Positions 16,129 through 24,894 of a stretch of DNA of 31,408 nucleotides are shown in pieces. This DNA is from Bacillota bacterium. GTDB lineage: Bacteria; Bacillota_A; Clostridia; Clostridiales; Clostridiaceae. Within the stretch, counting starts at the first letter, position 1; each line of letters starts with the position of its first letter. Both the position numbers and the translations under genes were made by a program. The notes below the pieces were generated by a model that saw only the letters and a program-made list of their open reading frames with translations, searched no databases and was not told where the DNA came from. Location of the stretch: the NCBI GenBank assembly GCA_021837545.1, contig JAKBFR010000017.1, positions 1 through 31,408 on the forward strand, in the 5' to 3' direction.

Positions 16129-18360
16129 ATGTTTAAACAATGGGATGGTTTTAAAGATGGAACTTGGCAAGAAGGTATAGATGTAAGAAACTTTATACAA
16201 AAAAATTATAAATTATATGAAGGTGATTCAAGCTTTCTAGAAGATAAAACTGCAAAAACAGATAAAGTGTGGGAAAAAGCATATGAATTAATAGTTGAAG
16301 AAGTTAAAAAGGGAATCATTGATGTTGCGACTGATAGAGTGTCAGGAATTGATAATTATGATCCAGGATATATAGATAGAGAGAATGAAGTAATAGTTGG
16401 ACTTCAAACAGATGCTCCACTAAAGAGAATTGTAAATCCATTTGGTGGATTGAGAATGGTTCAAAGTTCACTAAAAGAATATGGATATAAATTGGATGAA
16501 AATATTGAAAAATATTTTCCACAATACAGAAAAACTCATAATGAAGGAGTATTTGATGCTTACACAAAAGAAATCAGAGCTGCAAGAAGTGCTGGACTTT
16601 TAACAGGACTTCCAGATGCTTATGGTAGAGGTAGAATAATAGGTGATTATAGAAGAGTTGCACTTTATGGTATTGATTATTTAATTGGAGAAAAGAAAAT
16701 AGATCTTGATAATTTAAATGGCGATATGCTTGATGAATTAGTAAGAAAAAGAGAAGAAGTCAATGAACAAATAAGAGCATTAAGTGCTATAAAATCAATG
16801 GCTGCTAGATATGGAGTAGATATTTCTGCGCCAGCTGAAAATGCTAAGGAAGCGGTTCAATCTTTATACTTTGGATATTTAGCTGGTATAAAAGAAAATA
16901 ATGGAGCTGCAACATCATTTGGAAGAACATCTACTTTCTTAGATATATATATTGAAAGAGATTTAGAAGCGGGATTAATAAATGAAAAAGAAGCTCAAGA
17001 ATTAGTTGATCAACTTATAATAAAATTGAGATTAGTTAGACATCTAAGAACTCCAGAATATAATGAATTGTTTGGTGGAGATCCAACTTGGGTAACTGAA
17101 TCAATTGGAGGTATGGGTATCAATGGTAAGTCACTTGTGACAAAGAACTCTTATAGATATCTTCATACATTAATAAACTTAGGAACATCAGCAGAACCTA
17201 ATCTTACAGTTTTATGGTCAGACAAATTGCCAGAGAATTTTAAGAAATATTGTGCAGAAATCTCAATAAAGACAGATGCTATTCAATATGAAAGCGATGA
17301 AGTCATGAGACCAGTTTATGGAGACGATTATGCCATAGCTTGTTGTGTATCTGCTATGAAGGTTGGTAAGCAAATGCAATTCTTCGGAGCTAGAGCGAAT
17401 ATTGCTAAATCATTATTATATGCTATAAATGGTGGAGTAGATGAATTAAAGGGTATTAAAGTAGTGCCAGGAATTCCAAAACTTACAGATGAAGAAATTC
17501 TAGACTTTAAGAAAGTTAAGGCAAATTATGATAAGGTAATGGAATATGTTGCTAAAGTTTATGTAGATACAATGAATATTATTCACTGCATGCATGATAA
17601 ATATGCTTATGAAGCTAGTCAAATGGCACTTCATGATACAAATGTAGAAAGATTAATGGCATTTGGTATTGCTGGACTTTCAGTTGCTATAGATTCGTTA
17701 TCAGCGATTAAATTTGCTAAGGTTAGACCAATCAGAAATGAAGAAGGAATAGCTATAGATTTTGAAGTAGAAGGTGAATTCCCTAAGTATGGAAATGATG
17801 ATGATAGAGCAGATGATTTAGGAGTAACACTCGTTACTAAGTTCTCAAATGAACTTAAGAAACATCCATTATACAGAAATGCTAAACATACATTATCAGC
17901 ATTAACAATTACATCTAATGTTATGTATGGTAAAAAGACAGGTACAACTCCAGATGGTAGAAAAAAGGGGGACCCATTAGCACCAGGAGCTAATCCAATG
18001 CATGGTAGAGATGTAAATGGAGCATTAGCATCACTAAATTCAGTAGCTAAAATACCATATAATGAAATATGCCAAGATGGTGTTTCTAATACATTCTCAA
18101 TTGTTCCTGATGCACTTGGAAAAGATGAATCACAAAAGATTAACAACTTAGTTGCAATTTTAGATGGATATTTTGTTCAAGGAGCTCATCACTTAAATGT
18201 TAATGTTCTTAATAGACAAACATTGATTGATGCTATGGAAAATCCAGATAAGTATCCAACACTAACAATTAGGGTTTCAGGATATGCAGTTAACTTCAGC
18301 AGATTATCAAAAGAACAACAATTAGAAGTTATAAGCAGAACATTCCATGAAAGTATTTAG
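16129..18360 (+). CDS. pflB: Formate C-acetyltransferase (pyruvate formate-lyase)
   Basis: This glycyl-radical enzyme converts pyruvate and CoA to acetyl-CoA and formate under anaerobic conditions. The adjacent catalytic cysteines are Cys405-Cys406 (in AIACCVSAM) and the radical site is Gly718 in RVSGYAV, near the C-terminus. The adjacent Cys pair separates true PFL from diol dehydratase relatives. The length of 743 residues is typical. AAAGGAGG precedes ATG by seven bases. In clostridia the main role is often to make formate for C1-folate, which fits the ZTP riboswitch upstream. The activase gene follows 227 bases downstream. Confidence 0.97.
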   Translation: MFKQWDGFKDGTWQEGIDVRNFIQKNYKLYEGDSSFLEDKTAKTDKVWEKAYELIVEEVKKGIIDVATDRVSGIDNYDPGYIDRENEVIVGLQTDAPLKRIVNPFGGLRMVQSSLKEYGYKLDENIEKYFPQYRKTHNEGVFDAYTKEIRAARSAGLLTGLPDAYGRGRIIGDYRRVALYGIDYLIGEKKIDLDNLNGDMLDELVRKREEVNEQIRALSAIKSMAARYGVDISAPAENAKEAVQSLYFGYLAGIKENNGAATSFGRTSTFLDIYIERDLEAGLINEKEAQELVDQLIIKLRLVRHLRTPEYNELFGGDPTWVTESIGGMGINGKSLVTKNSYRYLHTLINLGTSAEPNLTVLWSDKLPENFKKYCAEISIKTDAIQYESDEVMRPVYGDDYAIACCVSAMKVGKQMQFFGARANIAKSLLYAINGGVDELKGIKVVPGIPKLTDEEILDFKKVKANYDKVMEYVAKVYVDTMNIIHCMHDKYAYEASQMALHDTNVERLMAFGIAGLSVAIDSLSAIKFAKVRPIRNEEGIAIDFEVEGEFPKYGNDDDRADDLGVTLVTKFSNELKKHPLYRNAKHTLSALTITSNVMYGKKTGTTPDGRKKGDPLAPGANPMHGRDVNGALASLNSVAKIPYNEICQDGVSNTFSIVPDALGKDESQKINNLVAILDGYFVQGAHHLNVNVLNRQTLIDAMENPDKYPTLTIRVSGYAVNFSRLSKEQQLEVISRTFHESI

Positions 18361-18387
18361 TTCAGTTAAGAGTTACACATATAAAAA

Positions 18388-18575
18388 GAGCAGCTATGCT
18401 GCAATCGGGAACTTAAAATTAATTAAGATTTAAGAGTTAAGGAACAAATCCCGTAGGGATTTGATAAAATAATAAATAGAAATGCCTTGGCATTTCTATT
18501 TATTATAATTATTCAATTTCCGAAGGAAATTGCACCATCATTGTTAACTGTTAATTGTTAACTGTTAATTGAAAG
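18388..18575. repeat. Multi-hairpin / heptamer element between pflB and pflA
   Basis: Four successive hairpins are seen: GCAGC/GCTGC (18390-18402), CAAATCCC/GGGATTTG (18445-18463), a perfect 18-base inverted repeat (18469-18486 with 18489-18506) and CAATTTCC/GGAAATTG (18514-18532). A heptamer array (ATTGTTA, ACTGTTA units, 18540-18571) then leads into the pflA ribosome site. The frame GGAACAA-stem-TTGATAA and the closing ATCATTGTTAA match the pyrC-pyrF element. No T-run follows, so pflA may still be read through from pflB. Confidence 0.7.
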
Positions 18576-18587
18576 AAGGGGTAGTTT

Positions 18588-19295
18588 ATGGTAAAAGGTA
18601 GAGTTCATTCAATAGAAACTATGGGCCTTGTAGATGGTCCTGGAATAAGAGTGGTAGTATTTCTTCAAGGATGTGCACTAAGATGTAAGTTTTGTCATAA
18701 TCCTGATACTTGGACATCTAATGGTGGTGAAGAATATACTCCAGAAGAACTAGTGAAAAAAATTGAAAGATTCAAAAGTTATTTTGCAAGTAGTGGCGGA
18801 GGAGTTACATTTTCCGGTGGAGATCCTTTAAGGCAACCAGATTTTCTTCTTGAAACATTAAAATTATGTAAAAGCAAAGGCATACATACATGTCTTGATA
18901 CATCAGGATATGGATTTGGAGATTATGATGAAATATTAAAATATACAGATTTAGTGTTATTTGATGTAAAACATTTTACTCGTGATGGATATAAAAAAAT
19001 TACAGGTATGAAAATTGATGAATCTTTAAAGTTTTTAGAAGCAATGAAGAAAAATAATACGGAGATGTGGATAAGACATGTTGTGGTGCCAGGATTAACA
19101 GATGGAGAAGATCATCTAAAAAAACTCAAGGCATATATAGATACAATACCGAATGTTAAAAAGGTAGAATTATTACCTTATCATGTTTTAGGTGTAAATA
19201 AATATAAAGTTTTAGGCATTAACTATCCACTAGATGGAGTAAATGCTATGGATAAAGAACTTATAAAGAAGTATCAAGAAGAGATATTTAATTAA
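18588..19295 (+). CDS. pflA: Pyruvate formate-lyase activating enzyme
   Basis: This radical-SAM enzyme abstracts the hydrogen from Gly718 of PflB. The cluster motif C-x3-C-x2-C is in GCALRCKFCHNPDTW, with the SAM-binding SGGDPLRQPDF about 45 residues later. The N-terminal VHSIETMGLVDGPGIR is characteristic. The length is 235 residues with no extra ferredoxin domain, as in true PFL activases. GAAGGGGTAG precedes ATG. It is a partner of pflB and probably shares its transcript. Confidence 0.97.
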   Translation: MVKGRVHSIETMGLVDGPGIRVVVFLQGCALRCKFCHNPDTWTSNGGEEYTPEELVKKIERFKSYFASSGGGVTFSGGDPLRQPDFLLETLKLCKSKGIHTCLDTSGYGFGDYDEILKYTDLVLFDVKHFTRDGYKKITGMKIDESLKFLEAMKKNNTEMWIRHVVVPGLTDGEDHLKKLKAYIDTIPNVKKVELLPYHVLGVNKYKVLGINYPLDGVNAMDKELIKKYQEEIFN

Positions 19296-19333
19296 GCATC
19301 TTTGGTTCATTAATTTATTCAATATGTACAATA

Positions 19334-19369
19334 AAAAAGACTATAGGAGAAAAATCTTATAGTCTTTTT
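19334..19369. terminator. Bidirectional terminator between pflA and rubredoxin
   Basis: AAAAAGACTATA (19334-19345) pairs perfectly with TATAGTCTTTTT (19358-19369). A-run and T-run lie on opposite arms, so it can end pflA on the plus strand and the rubredoxin transcript on the minus strand. Confidence 0.85.
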
Positions 19370-19400
19370 GAGGTTTAAATTGGATATAGATGTATGGCAA

Positions 19401-19562
19401 TTAAATTTCAATAGAAAAATTATCTTTGTTAAAAGAACATATAGGACATACCCAATAATCTGGTAAATCATCAAAGTCTACACCTGGATTAATGCCACCA
19501 TCACAATCTCCAACTTCAGGGTCATAAATATACCCACATACTTCACAAACATATTTTTTCAT
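19401..19562 (-). CDS. Rubredoxin
   Basis: This is a 53-residue one-iron electron carrier. The minus-strand frame from ATG at 19562 gives [19 protein letters not shown] at the N-terminus and [15 protein letters not shown] near the end. The four iron ligands are Cys6, Cys9, Cys39 and Cys42. The second knuckle reads CPICS rather than the usual CPxCG, a mild deviation. AGGTGAT lies before the start. Clostridial rubredoxins pass electrons to rubrerythrin, flavodiiron proteins or superoxide reductase in oxygen defence; no such partner is adjacent. The exonuclease gene lies upstream on the same strand. Confidence 0.92.
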   Translation of the reverse strand: MKKYVCEVCGYIYDPEVGDCDGGINPGVDFDDLPDYWVCPICSFNKDNFSIEI

Positions 19563-19670
19563 TTTATCACCTCGGTATAAAATTTAATAGAATTTAAATA
19601 ACTAAGGTTGTGAATGAATCATTAATATAGTATATGATTCATTAATTAAGGTGTTAATTATAAAAATATT

Positions 19671-20288
19671 TTATTTTTTTGATTTGAAAATATTTGTAAA
19701 GTATCCTTTAGGGAAATGACCCTTTTTTAAACCCTCTATAACAGTTAAATAAGTTGCCGCTGTATCGAATCGTGCATCGTGATAATTTCCGCTACCTTCA
19801 AATAACTTTTCAGATGTTTGAACAATTTGATCAGTTGAAATATTAAGCCAATCTATTACTTCAGCCAATTTTGGGTTTTTAATTTCTCCATTAGCTTTTG
19901 GAATTTTACATATGTCTCTGTAATAAGCCATAGTGCAGAATGCATTTTTGGGAGTGAAATCTTCTCCTAAGGATAATAATTCATGTTTTAAAAATCTAAT
20001 ATCAAAATTAACATTATGCCCAATTAAGAAATCAGAACTTATAAAATCGTCAATGAATTCTGGAACTAAATCTTCAAAATATTGTCCGTTAGATAATTCA
20101 TAAAGTTTTTCTAATGAAAAACCATGAATTTCTTGAGCAGAAGGATCCATTTCATCAACTGTAAAGAAAAAGTTTTTACCTGTAGTTATTTGTGGTTTTA
20201 CTCCAGCATCAACAGTTATGTAACTTAATTGACATATGCTACCAGGTTTTATACTAGTGGTTTCTGTATCAAAAAATAATAATTTCAT
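19671..20288 (-). CDS. DnaQ-like 3'-5' exonuclease (DEDDh)
   Basis: This 205-residue protein is a single nuclease domain. Exo I is LLFFDTETTS (Asp7, Glu9), exo II is IGHNVNFDIRFL, and exo III is YHDARFDTAAT, with the His of the DEDDh class. This resembles DNA polymerase III epsilon-like and stand-alone exonucleases rather than the RNase T or oligoribonuclease types, but the substrate cannot be told from sequence. No BRCT or polymerase domain is attached. GGAGGTAC precedes ATG. It lies on the minus strand upstream of rubredoxin with a 108-base gap. Confidence 0.88.
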   Translation of the reverse strand: MKLLFFDTETTSIKPGSICQLSYITVDAGVKPQITTGKNFFFTVDEMDPSAQEIHGFSLEKLYELSNGQYFEDLVPEFIDDFISSDFLIGHNVNFDIRFLKHELLSLGEDFTPKNAFCTMAYYRDICKIPKANGEIKNPKLAEVIDWLNISTDQIVQTSEKLFEGSGNYHDARFDTAATYLTVIEGLKKGHFPKGYFTNIFKSKK

Positions 20289-20341
20289 TAAATTGTACCT
20301 CCATATTATATATAAGACATCTATAAAATAATAGTCGAAAG

Positions 20342-20406
20342 ATGCCTAAGTCATCAAGTGAAACTATTTAGGCATACTGACTTGTTAGTATTTTTTAATA
20401 TGCCTT
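20342..20406. terminator. H-family repeat between the exonuclease and ldh
   Basis: ATGCCTAA pairs with TTAGGCAT, then GGCATACTGACTTGTTAGT, a T-run and ATATGCC follow. It lies upstream of both divergent genes, so a simple terminator role is not expected here. The remaining DNA to 20613 is AT-rich; the short AGCGGTA occurs twice (20462, 20564 region), and no clear promoter or Rex operator was found. Confidence 0.5.
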
Positions 20407-20613
20407 AGGTTTATAAATTTAATTATATAGTATTTACGAAAAAATTCAAATGAGTTATAATAAGCGGTAATAATAATTATTATTTAACAATATTTGCAAT
20501 CATGAGAAATTATTTACTTATTAATTAAGAGCTACAAATATTTAATAAGTAATAATAAATTCAGCGGTAGGAAATAATAAATTAATAATGTAAAATCAAG
20601 GAGGAAATTAGAC

Positions 20614-21564
20614 ATGATAGAAAGAAGACGTAAAGTATCTATAATAGGGGCAGGGTTTGTAGGAGCAACAACAGCATTTGCTTTAATGAATAGTGGTGTA
20701 GCTACAGAAATATGCCTATTTGATATAAATATGGATAAGGCAATGGGAGAAGTTATGGATTTAGTTCATGGCACATCTTTTGTAAAACCAGTTAATATTT
20801 ATGCAGGTAATATTGAAGAAACTAAGGATTCAGATATTGTTATAATCACAGCTGGAGCAGCTCAAAAAGAAGGGGAAACTAGACTAGACCTAATTGAAAA
20901 AAATTATAATATATTTAAAAGTTTTGTTCCACAAATTGCAGCAGCAAGTCCAAATGCAATTTTATTAGTTGTATCAAATCCATGTGATGTATTAGCATAT
21001 ATAACATATAAATTATCAGGATTTCCGAGTGAAAGAGTTATTGCATCAGGTACTGTATTAGACACATCAAGATTAAAATATGTTATGGGTAAGTACTTTA
21101 ATGTAAATAACAATAATGTTCACGCATATGTTTTAGGAGAACACGGTGATAGTGAAGTTGTAAGCTGGAGTACTGCAAGTATAGCGGGAGAAAGCTTTGA
21201 TGAATATGCAAAGAAGTTTAACTTAGAATGGGATAATGATGTAAAAGCAGTAATTGAAAGTGATGTTAAAAATGCTGCTTACGAAATAATAAGTAAAAAA
21301 AATGCAACTTATTTTGCAGTAGCATTAGCAGTAAATAGAATAGTAGAAGCTATATTAAGAGATGAAAATACTATTTTAACGGTATCTTGCTTAATGCAAG
21401 GAGAATATGGAATTGACGATGTTTATTTAGCAGTTCCAACTATTCTTAATAGTACAGGTGCTGTAAGAATTGTTAACCCAATAATAAATGATGAAGAAGA
21501 GTTAAAAAAATTACAAGAATCAGCTAATGTATTAAAGGGTTATATCCAAAAAGTGATTAAGTAA
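20614..21564 (+). CDS. ldh: L-lactate dehydrogenase
   Basis: It reduces pyruvate to L-lactate with NADH. The Rossmann motif GAGFVGATTAFAL, the specificity loop GAAQKEGETRLDL (Gln at the position that reads Arg in malate dehydrogenase) and the catalytic-His motif GEHGDSEVVSWS are all seen, so lactate rather than malate is the expected product. The length of 316 residues is normal. AAGGAGG precedes ATG. It is a monocistronic gene competing with PflB for pyruvate. Confidence 0.96.
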   Translation: MIERRRKVSIIGAGFVGATTAFALMNSGVATEICLFDINMDKAMGEVMDLVHGTSFVKPVNIYAGNIEETKDSDIVIITAGAAQKEGETRLDLIEKNYNIFKSFVPQIAAASPNAILLVVSNPCDVLAYITYKLSGFPSERVIASGTVLDTSRLKYVMGKYFNVNNNNVHAYVLGEHGDSEVVSWSTASIAGESFDEYAKKFNLEWDNDVKAVIESDVKNAAYEIISKKNATYFAVALAVNRIVEAILRDENTILTVSCLMQGEYGIDDVYLAVPTILNSTGAVRIVNPIINDEEELKKLQESANVLKGYIQKVIK

Positions 21565-21577
21565 TAGGGAATCACTT
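21551..21577 (+). terminator. Hairpin spanning the ldh stop codon
   Basis: AAGTGATT (21551-21558) pairs with AATCACTT (21570-21577), and the stop codon sits in the loop. The tail TTGCTTTAAAGC is only moderately T-rich, so termination efficiency is uncertain. Confidence 0.4.
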
Positions 21578-21620
21578 TGCTTTAAAGCACATGATAACAA
21601 ATATACGGGTATTACGCAAC

Positions 21621-21908
21621 ATAGATACCCAAAGTGAAAATTGGAGTTAATTGAATAAACTACCGAAATGAAGGTCATGCATTTGTTCGGGTTACTGAGG
21701 ATTTAGCTGTGAATTTCTAACAGCAGAAGTTGTACCCATTTCCGCATGTTCCTAAGACGAGCTTAGGACAAGCAAAAATGGAACAACTTCTACTGAAGAA
21801 ATATCTACAGCTAAATCCTCTGATGTAACGCCTCCACAAAAGCATGACCTTCATTTCTAGTATATTATACATTTAAGGTATAAATTTAACTTTAAATTGG
21901 GTATCTAT
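21621..21908 (-). repeat. Long quasi-palindromic element, family U copy 2 (inverted)
   Basis: The terminal inverted repeats are perfect over 12 bases: ATAGATACCCAA (21621-21632) and TTGGGTATCTAT (21897-21908). Read on the minus strand, arm 1 is identical over at least 86 bases to 13543-13628. The apical stem is CCTAAG/CTTAGG where copy 1 has CCAAT/ATTGG, so pairing is kept while sequence changes. No target duplication or transposase was seen. Confidence 0.75.
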
Positions 21909-22052
21909 ATGTAAAATACTTAAACTATAGTAACTAACTATGAAAATTTAATAAGAATAATATTATTTTTAATATTTAGTAAAATATTTCACTAATAGGC
22001 TAAGACTAATAGAATAATTATGAAAAAATCTATACTTGTTCATGACAGAAAT

Positions 22053-22344
22053 ATAAAAATACTTGTTTAAATATATAATACTTTAAATTCATGCTAATCA
22101 AAGAAGGGGAAGACATGCATTTGTGGAATGTTGCATAAGAGAATTTTCTGGTTATGTTTCTTCATTATAAGTTGTTCGAAAAATGATTGTCAAAAGCTTG
22201 TCTTTGGAGCAATCTTTTTTCGGCACAACTTATAATGTTAGAAACATCCAGCAAAATTCTCCGCAACTGGAACAAACGCATGTCTTCCCTTTCGGTTTAT
22301 TAGTACTAAACTTAAAATTTCTACATTAATTCAAGTATTTTTAT
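22053..22344 (+). repeat. Long quasi-palindromic element, divergent family member V
   Basis: The terminal inverted repeats ATAAAAATACTTG (22053-22065) and CAAGTATTTTTAT (22332-22344) are perfect. The internal hairpin (about 22104-22173 with 22222-22292) follows the U layout: ATGC, TTTGTGGA, GTTGC, ATAA, GAGA, TTTCTTCA, AAGTTGTTC on arm 1, and GCAAC, GGAACAAA, GCATGTC on arm 2. U has GTTAC/GTAAC and GAGG/CCTC where V has GTTGC/GCAAC and GAGA/TCTC. U copy 2 and V together are bracketed by ATACGGGTATT (21603) and AATACCCGTAT (22352). Confidence 0.7.
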
Positions 22345-22363
22345 AGTTAGCAATACCCGTATT

Positions 22364-23338
22364 TTAGTTATTCATTCCATTGAAGCTTATTTCGCCGGAA
22401 AGTACTGCTTTTTGATTTCCTGTACTATCTTTAACAATAAGATCACCGGTATCGGATAGAGAAATGCAAGTTACAATTTCTTCAGTGTTATATGTAATTA
22501 ATTTTGCTTGTTTTCCAAATATGTTGGAGTGCTTTATACAAATTGAAATTGTTTCAGAAAGATCAAGATTATATAAAAATTTATTATATAATATTTCAAA
22601 ATGATTTAAAAATCTTGCAAGTATTTCGCTTCTTTCAAATTGTTTATTACATTGAATTTTTAGAGAAGTTGCAATGGATTTTATACCTTCATCAAAATCA
22701 TTTTCATCTATATTAATATTCATACCTATGCCTAAAACTAAATAGTGTACACTATCCATATCACATTTCATTTCAGCTAATATGCCACAAAGCTTTTTAT
22801 CATTTAGAAGTATGTCATTAGGCCACTTTATTGTTGTGTTAATATTAAAATCTATTAGAGTTTTATAAACAGAAGCAGCGGCAATTTGAGTTATTTTAGG
22901 AGCTTCAGTTGGTGGAAGAGTTGGCCTTAAGACTAAAGTAAACCAAAGGCCACCACTCGGAGAAACCCATTTTCTATTGAAGCGTCCACTACCAAGAGTT
23001 TGTTTTTCAGCAATTATTATACTGCCATCTTCAATATTTTTTTGTGCAAGTTCCTTTGCTTTAATATTTGTAGAATCTATCTCATCAAAGTGAATTATAT
23101 TTTTCCCGATTATAGATGTTTTTAGTAAGGATAAAAGTTCACTTTTATTCAATAAATCAGGGGAAGAAATCAGTTTATAACCTTTATTTGATATACCGTC
23201 TATTATATAACCTTTTGATTTTAAACTTTTTATATGTTTCCATATAGCAGTTCTTGAAACATTTAATGTCGAACTTAAATATTCACCAGAAATATAATCT
23301 TTAGATATTTTTAATTCATTTAAAATTTTATCTTCCAT
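22364..23338 (-). CDS. birA: Bifunctional biotin-protein ligase / biotin operon repressor
   Basis: It activates biotin as biotinyl-AMP and attaches it to carboxylase lysines. The 324 residues include an N-terminal winged helix (about 1-65, with SGEYLSSTLNVSRTAIWKHI), so DNA binding is likely as in E. coli BirA. The ligase motif GSGRFNRKWVSPSGGLWFTLVLRP, the KWPNDI segment and ILAEMK follow. The C-terminal SH3-like domain ends GEISFNGMNN. AGGAGGG lies before ATG. No biotin genes or operator were seen here. It converges on ldh across the U/V repeats. Confidence 0.95.
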   Translation of the reverse strand: MEDKILNELKISKDYISGEYLSSTLNVSRTAIWKHIKSLKSKGYIIDGISNKGYKLISSPDLLNKSELLSLLKTSIIGKNIIHFDEIDSTNIKAKELAQKNIEDGSIIIAEKQTLGSGRFNRKWVSPSGGLWFTLVLRPTLPPTEAPKITQIAAASVYKTLIDFNINTTIKWPNDILLNDKKLCGILAEMKCDMDSVHYLVLGIGMNINIDENDFDEGIKSIATSLKIQCNKQFERSEILARFLNHFEILYNKFLYNLDLSETISICIKHSNIFGKQAKLITYNTEEIVTCISLSDTGDLIVKDSTGNQKAVLSGEISFNGMNN

Positions 23339-23503
23339 AAGTAATTACCCTCCTAGAATTTATTATAGCATAATAATAAAGGGATTATTAGCTTCTAACG
23401 CGTATTCAAAAAACAACAAGTAAGCATGAATATTAAATTATTAATAAAATAAACATCTTAAAAAAGTTATATATGATTATAAGTTTAAGGAATTAAGGAA
23501 TAC

Positions 23504-23672
23504 TATAGATAAACAGGTGCAAAATTGTACTTATTCATCAATTAAATTGGTAATTTAAAAGTACTAATTGTAAATGTTCAGTGCTCACTTTTCAATTGTT
23601 AACCATTTGATCATTGAACATTGATAATTAACCACCAAGTATAAGTATGATTTATAATGATGGCATCTATAT
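23504..23672. repeat. Dispersed hairpin element E, copy 2 (inverted)
   Basis: Read in reverse it closely matches 19-192, including ACTTATACTTGG, GGTTAACAATTGAAAA and AGTACTTTTAAATTACCAATTTAATT. The heptamer array is about one unit shorter than in copy 1, with small indels, suggesting slippage. It lies in the 480-base gap between birA and the next gene; the rest of that gap shows nothing I can name. Confidence 0.7.
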
Positions 23673-23818
23673 GTCTAAATGTTTATTTGAAAAAAATGTT
23701 ATATATTAGGTGAGAATTAAATTAACTATAGCCTTTCACATTGAAATCATATATAATATAGTTTGGTATAATTTAAAAATGCAAGTAGGCTTAAGGCATT
23801 TCTAGAGAGGATAATAAA

Positions 23819-24874
23819 ATGAATACAAATAAAAATAATAGAAATAATAGAAATATAAATCAAAAACCAAAATCTAAATTAAAAAAAGGTAAGAAAAAGG
23901 CGAAAAGATTTTCGACTTTAACTTTAATATCTTTTTTTATCTTTGAATTTCTTTTTACAGCATGCACATTCCCATTTATGCTTTTATATGGGCCATTTGA
24001 AAATTCAAAAAGTACATATGTTGGAGCTGCAATGACTTCAATGAGCCATCAATATTTGGCTAAATGGTTTTTGTCAGATAAAAAAATTGCAGAAATTTTA
24101 GGACAAAATTCAACTGATGTAACTAATGAAACAACTAATACAGCTGAGATTAAAATCCCAAAGGTTAAGGATGATACTATTGAGCGTTATGATATAATTG
24201 ATAATCCTAAATATACAGGATATTATCTTGTAGTAAAAGATCCAACAAGAGTTAAAATTGGATATACGTCTAAGCTTAAAGTAGAAGGTGAAACTACATC
24301 TCAAATTGCCGAAAATAATGGGGCTATTGCAGCTATCAACGGTGGTGGTTTTACAGATAAATCATCAAATGCTTTGTGGACAGGAAATGGAGGCTTACCA
24401 ATAGGTCTTATAATGAGTGGTGGAGATATTAAATATAATGATTTGGGGAAAAATGGACAAACAGATTTGCTTGCAATAACAAAAGAAGGTGTAATGCTTG
24501 TAGGTAAATATTCTGTAGAAAAACTTCAAGAACTTGGAGTTCAAGAAGCTTTAAGTTTTGGGCCGTCATTAGTTATTAATGGAAAGATGACTCCTATGAG
24601 CGGAGATGGAGGCTGGGGAATAGCTCCAAGAACTTTAATAGGCCAAAGAGTAGATGGTGCTATAATTCTTTTAGTTATTGATGGAAGAGGTGTAAGTAGT
24701 CTTGGTGCTACATTAAAAGAAGCACAAGAGGTTATATATAAACTTGGAGCAGTTAATGCAATGAATTTAGATGGTGGAAAATCGACAACAATGTACTATG
24801 ATGGAGACATTATTAATACGCCATCAAATAGTATGGGTGAAAGATCTATCCCAACAGCAATTATTGTTAAATAA
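23819..24874 (+). CDS. Membrane-anchored phosphodiester glycosidase (NAGPA domain)
   Basis: The 351 residues begin with an Asn/Lys-rich basic tail (1-30) and a hydrophobic anchor (about 32-56). From about residue 130 the NAGPA (formerly DUF2233) domain is recognisable: AAINGGGFTD, GLPIGLIMSGGDIKYND, SFGPSLVINGK, APRTLIGQRVDGAIILLVIDGRG and MNLDGGKSTTMYYDG. Family members cleave GlcNAc-1-phosphodiester-type linkages; bacterial substrates are mostly unknown, with cell-wall glycopolymers plausible for this surface protein. AGAGAGGAT precedes ATG. The next gene follows 20 bases later, so they probably form one operon. Confidence 0.88.
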   Translation: MNTNKNNRNNRNINQKPKSKLKKGKKKAKRFSTLTLISFFIFEFLFTACTFPFMLLYGPFENSKSTYVGAAMTSMSHQYLAKWFLSDKKIAEILGQNSTDVTNETTNTAEIKIPKVKDDTIERYDIIDNPKYTGYYLVVKDPTRVKIGYTSKLKVEGETTSQIAENNGAIAAINGGGFTDKSSNALWTGNGGLPIGLIMSGGDIKYNDLGKNGQTDLLAITKEGVMLVGKYSVEKLQELGVQEALSFGPSLVINGKMTPMSGDGGWGIAPRTLIGQRVDGAIILLVIDGRGVSSLGATLKEAQEVIYKLGAVNAMNLDGGKSTTMYYDGDIINTPSNSMGERSIPTAIIVK

Positions 24875-24894
24875 ATGGAAGGTGAGGTCAGATT

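Noticed and set aside
20409..20613. Rex operator upstream of ldh
   Set aside because: No sequence close to TTGTTAANNNNTTAACAA was found.
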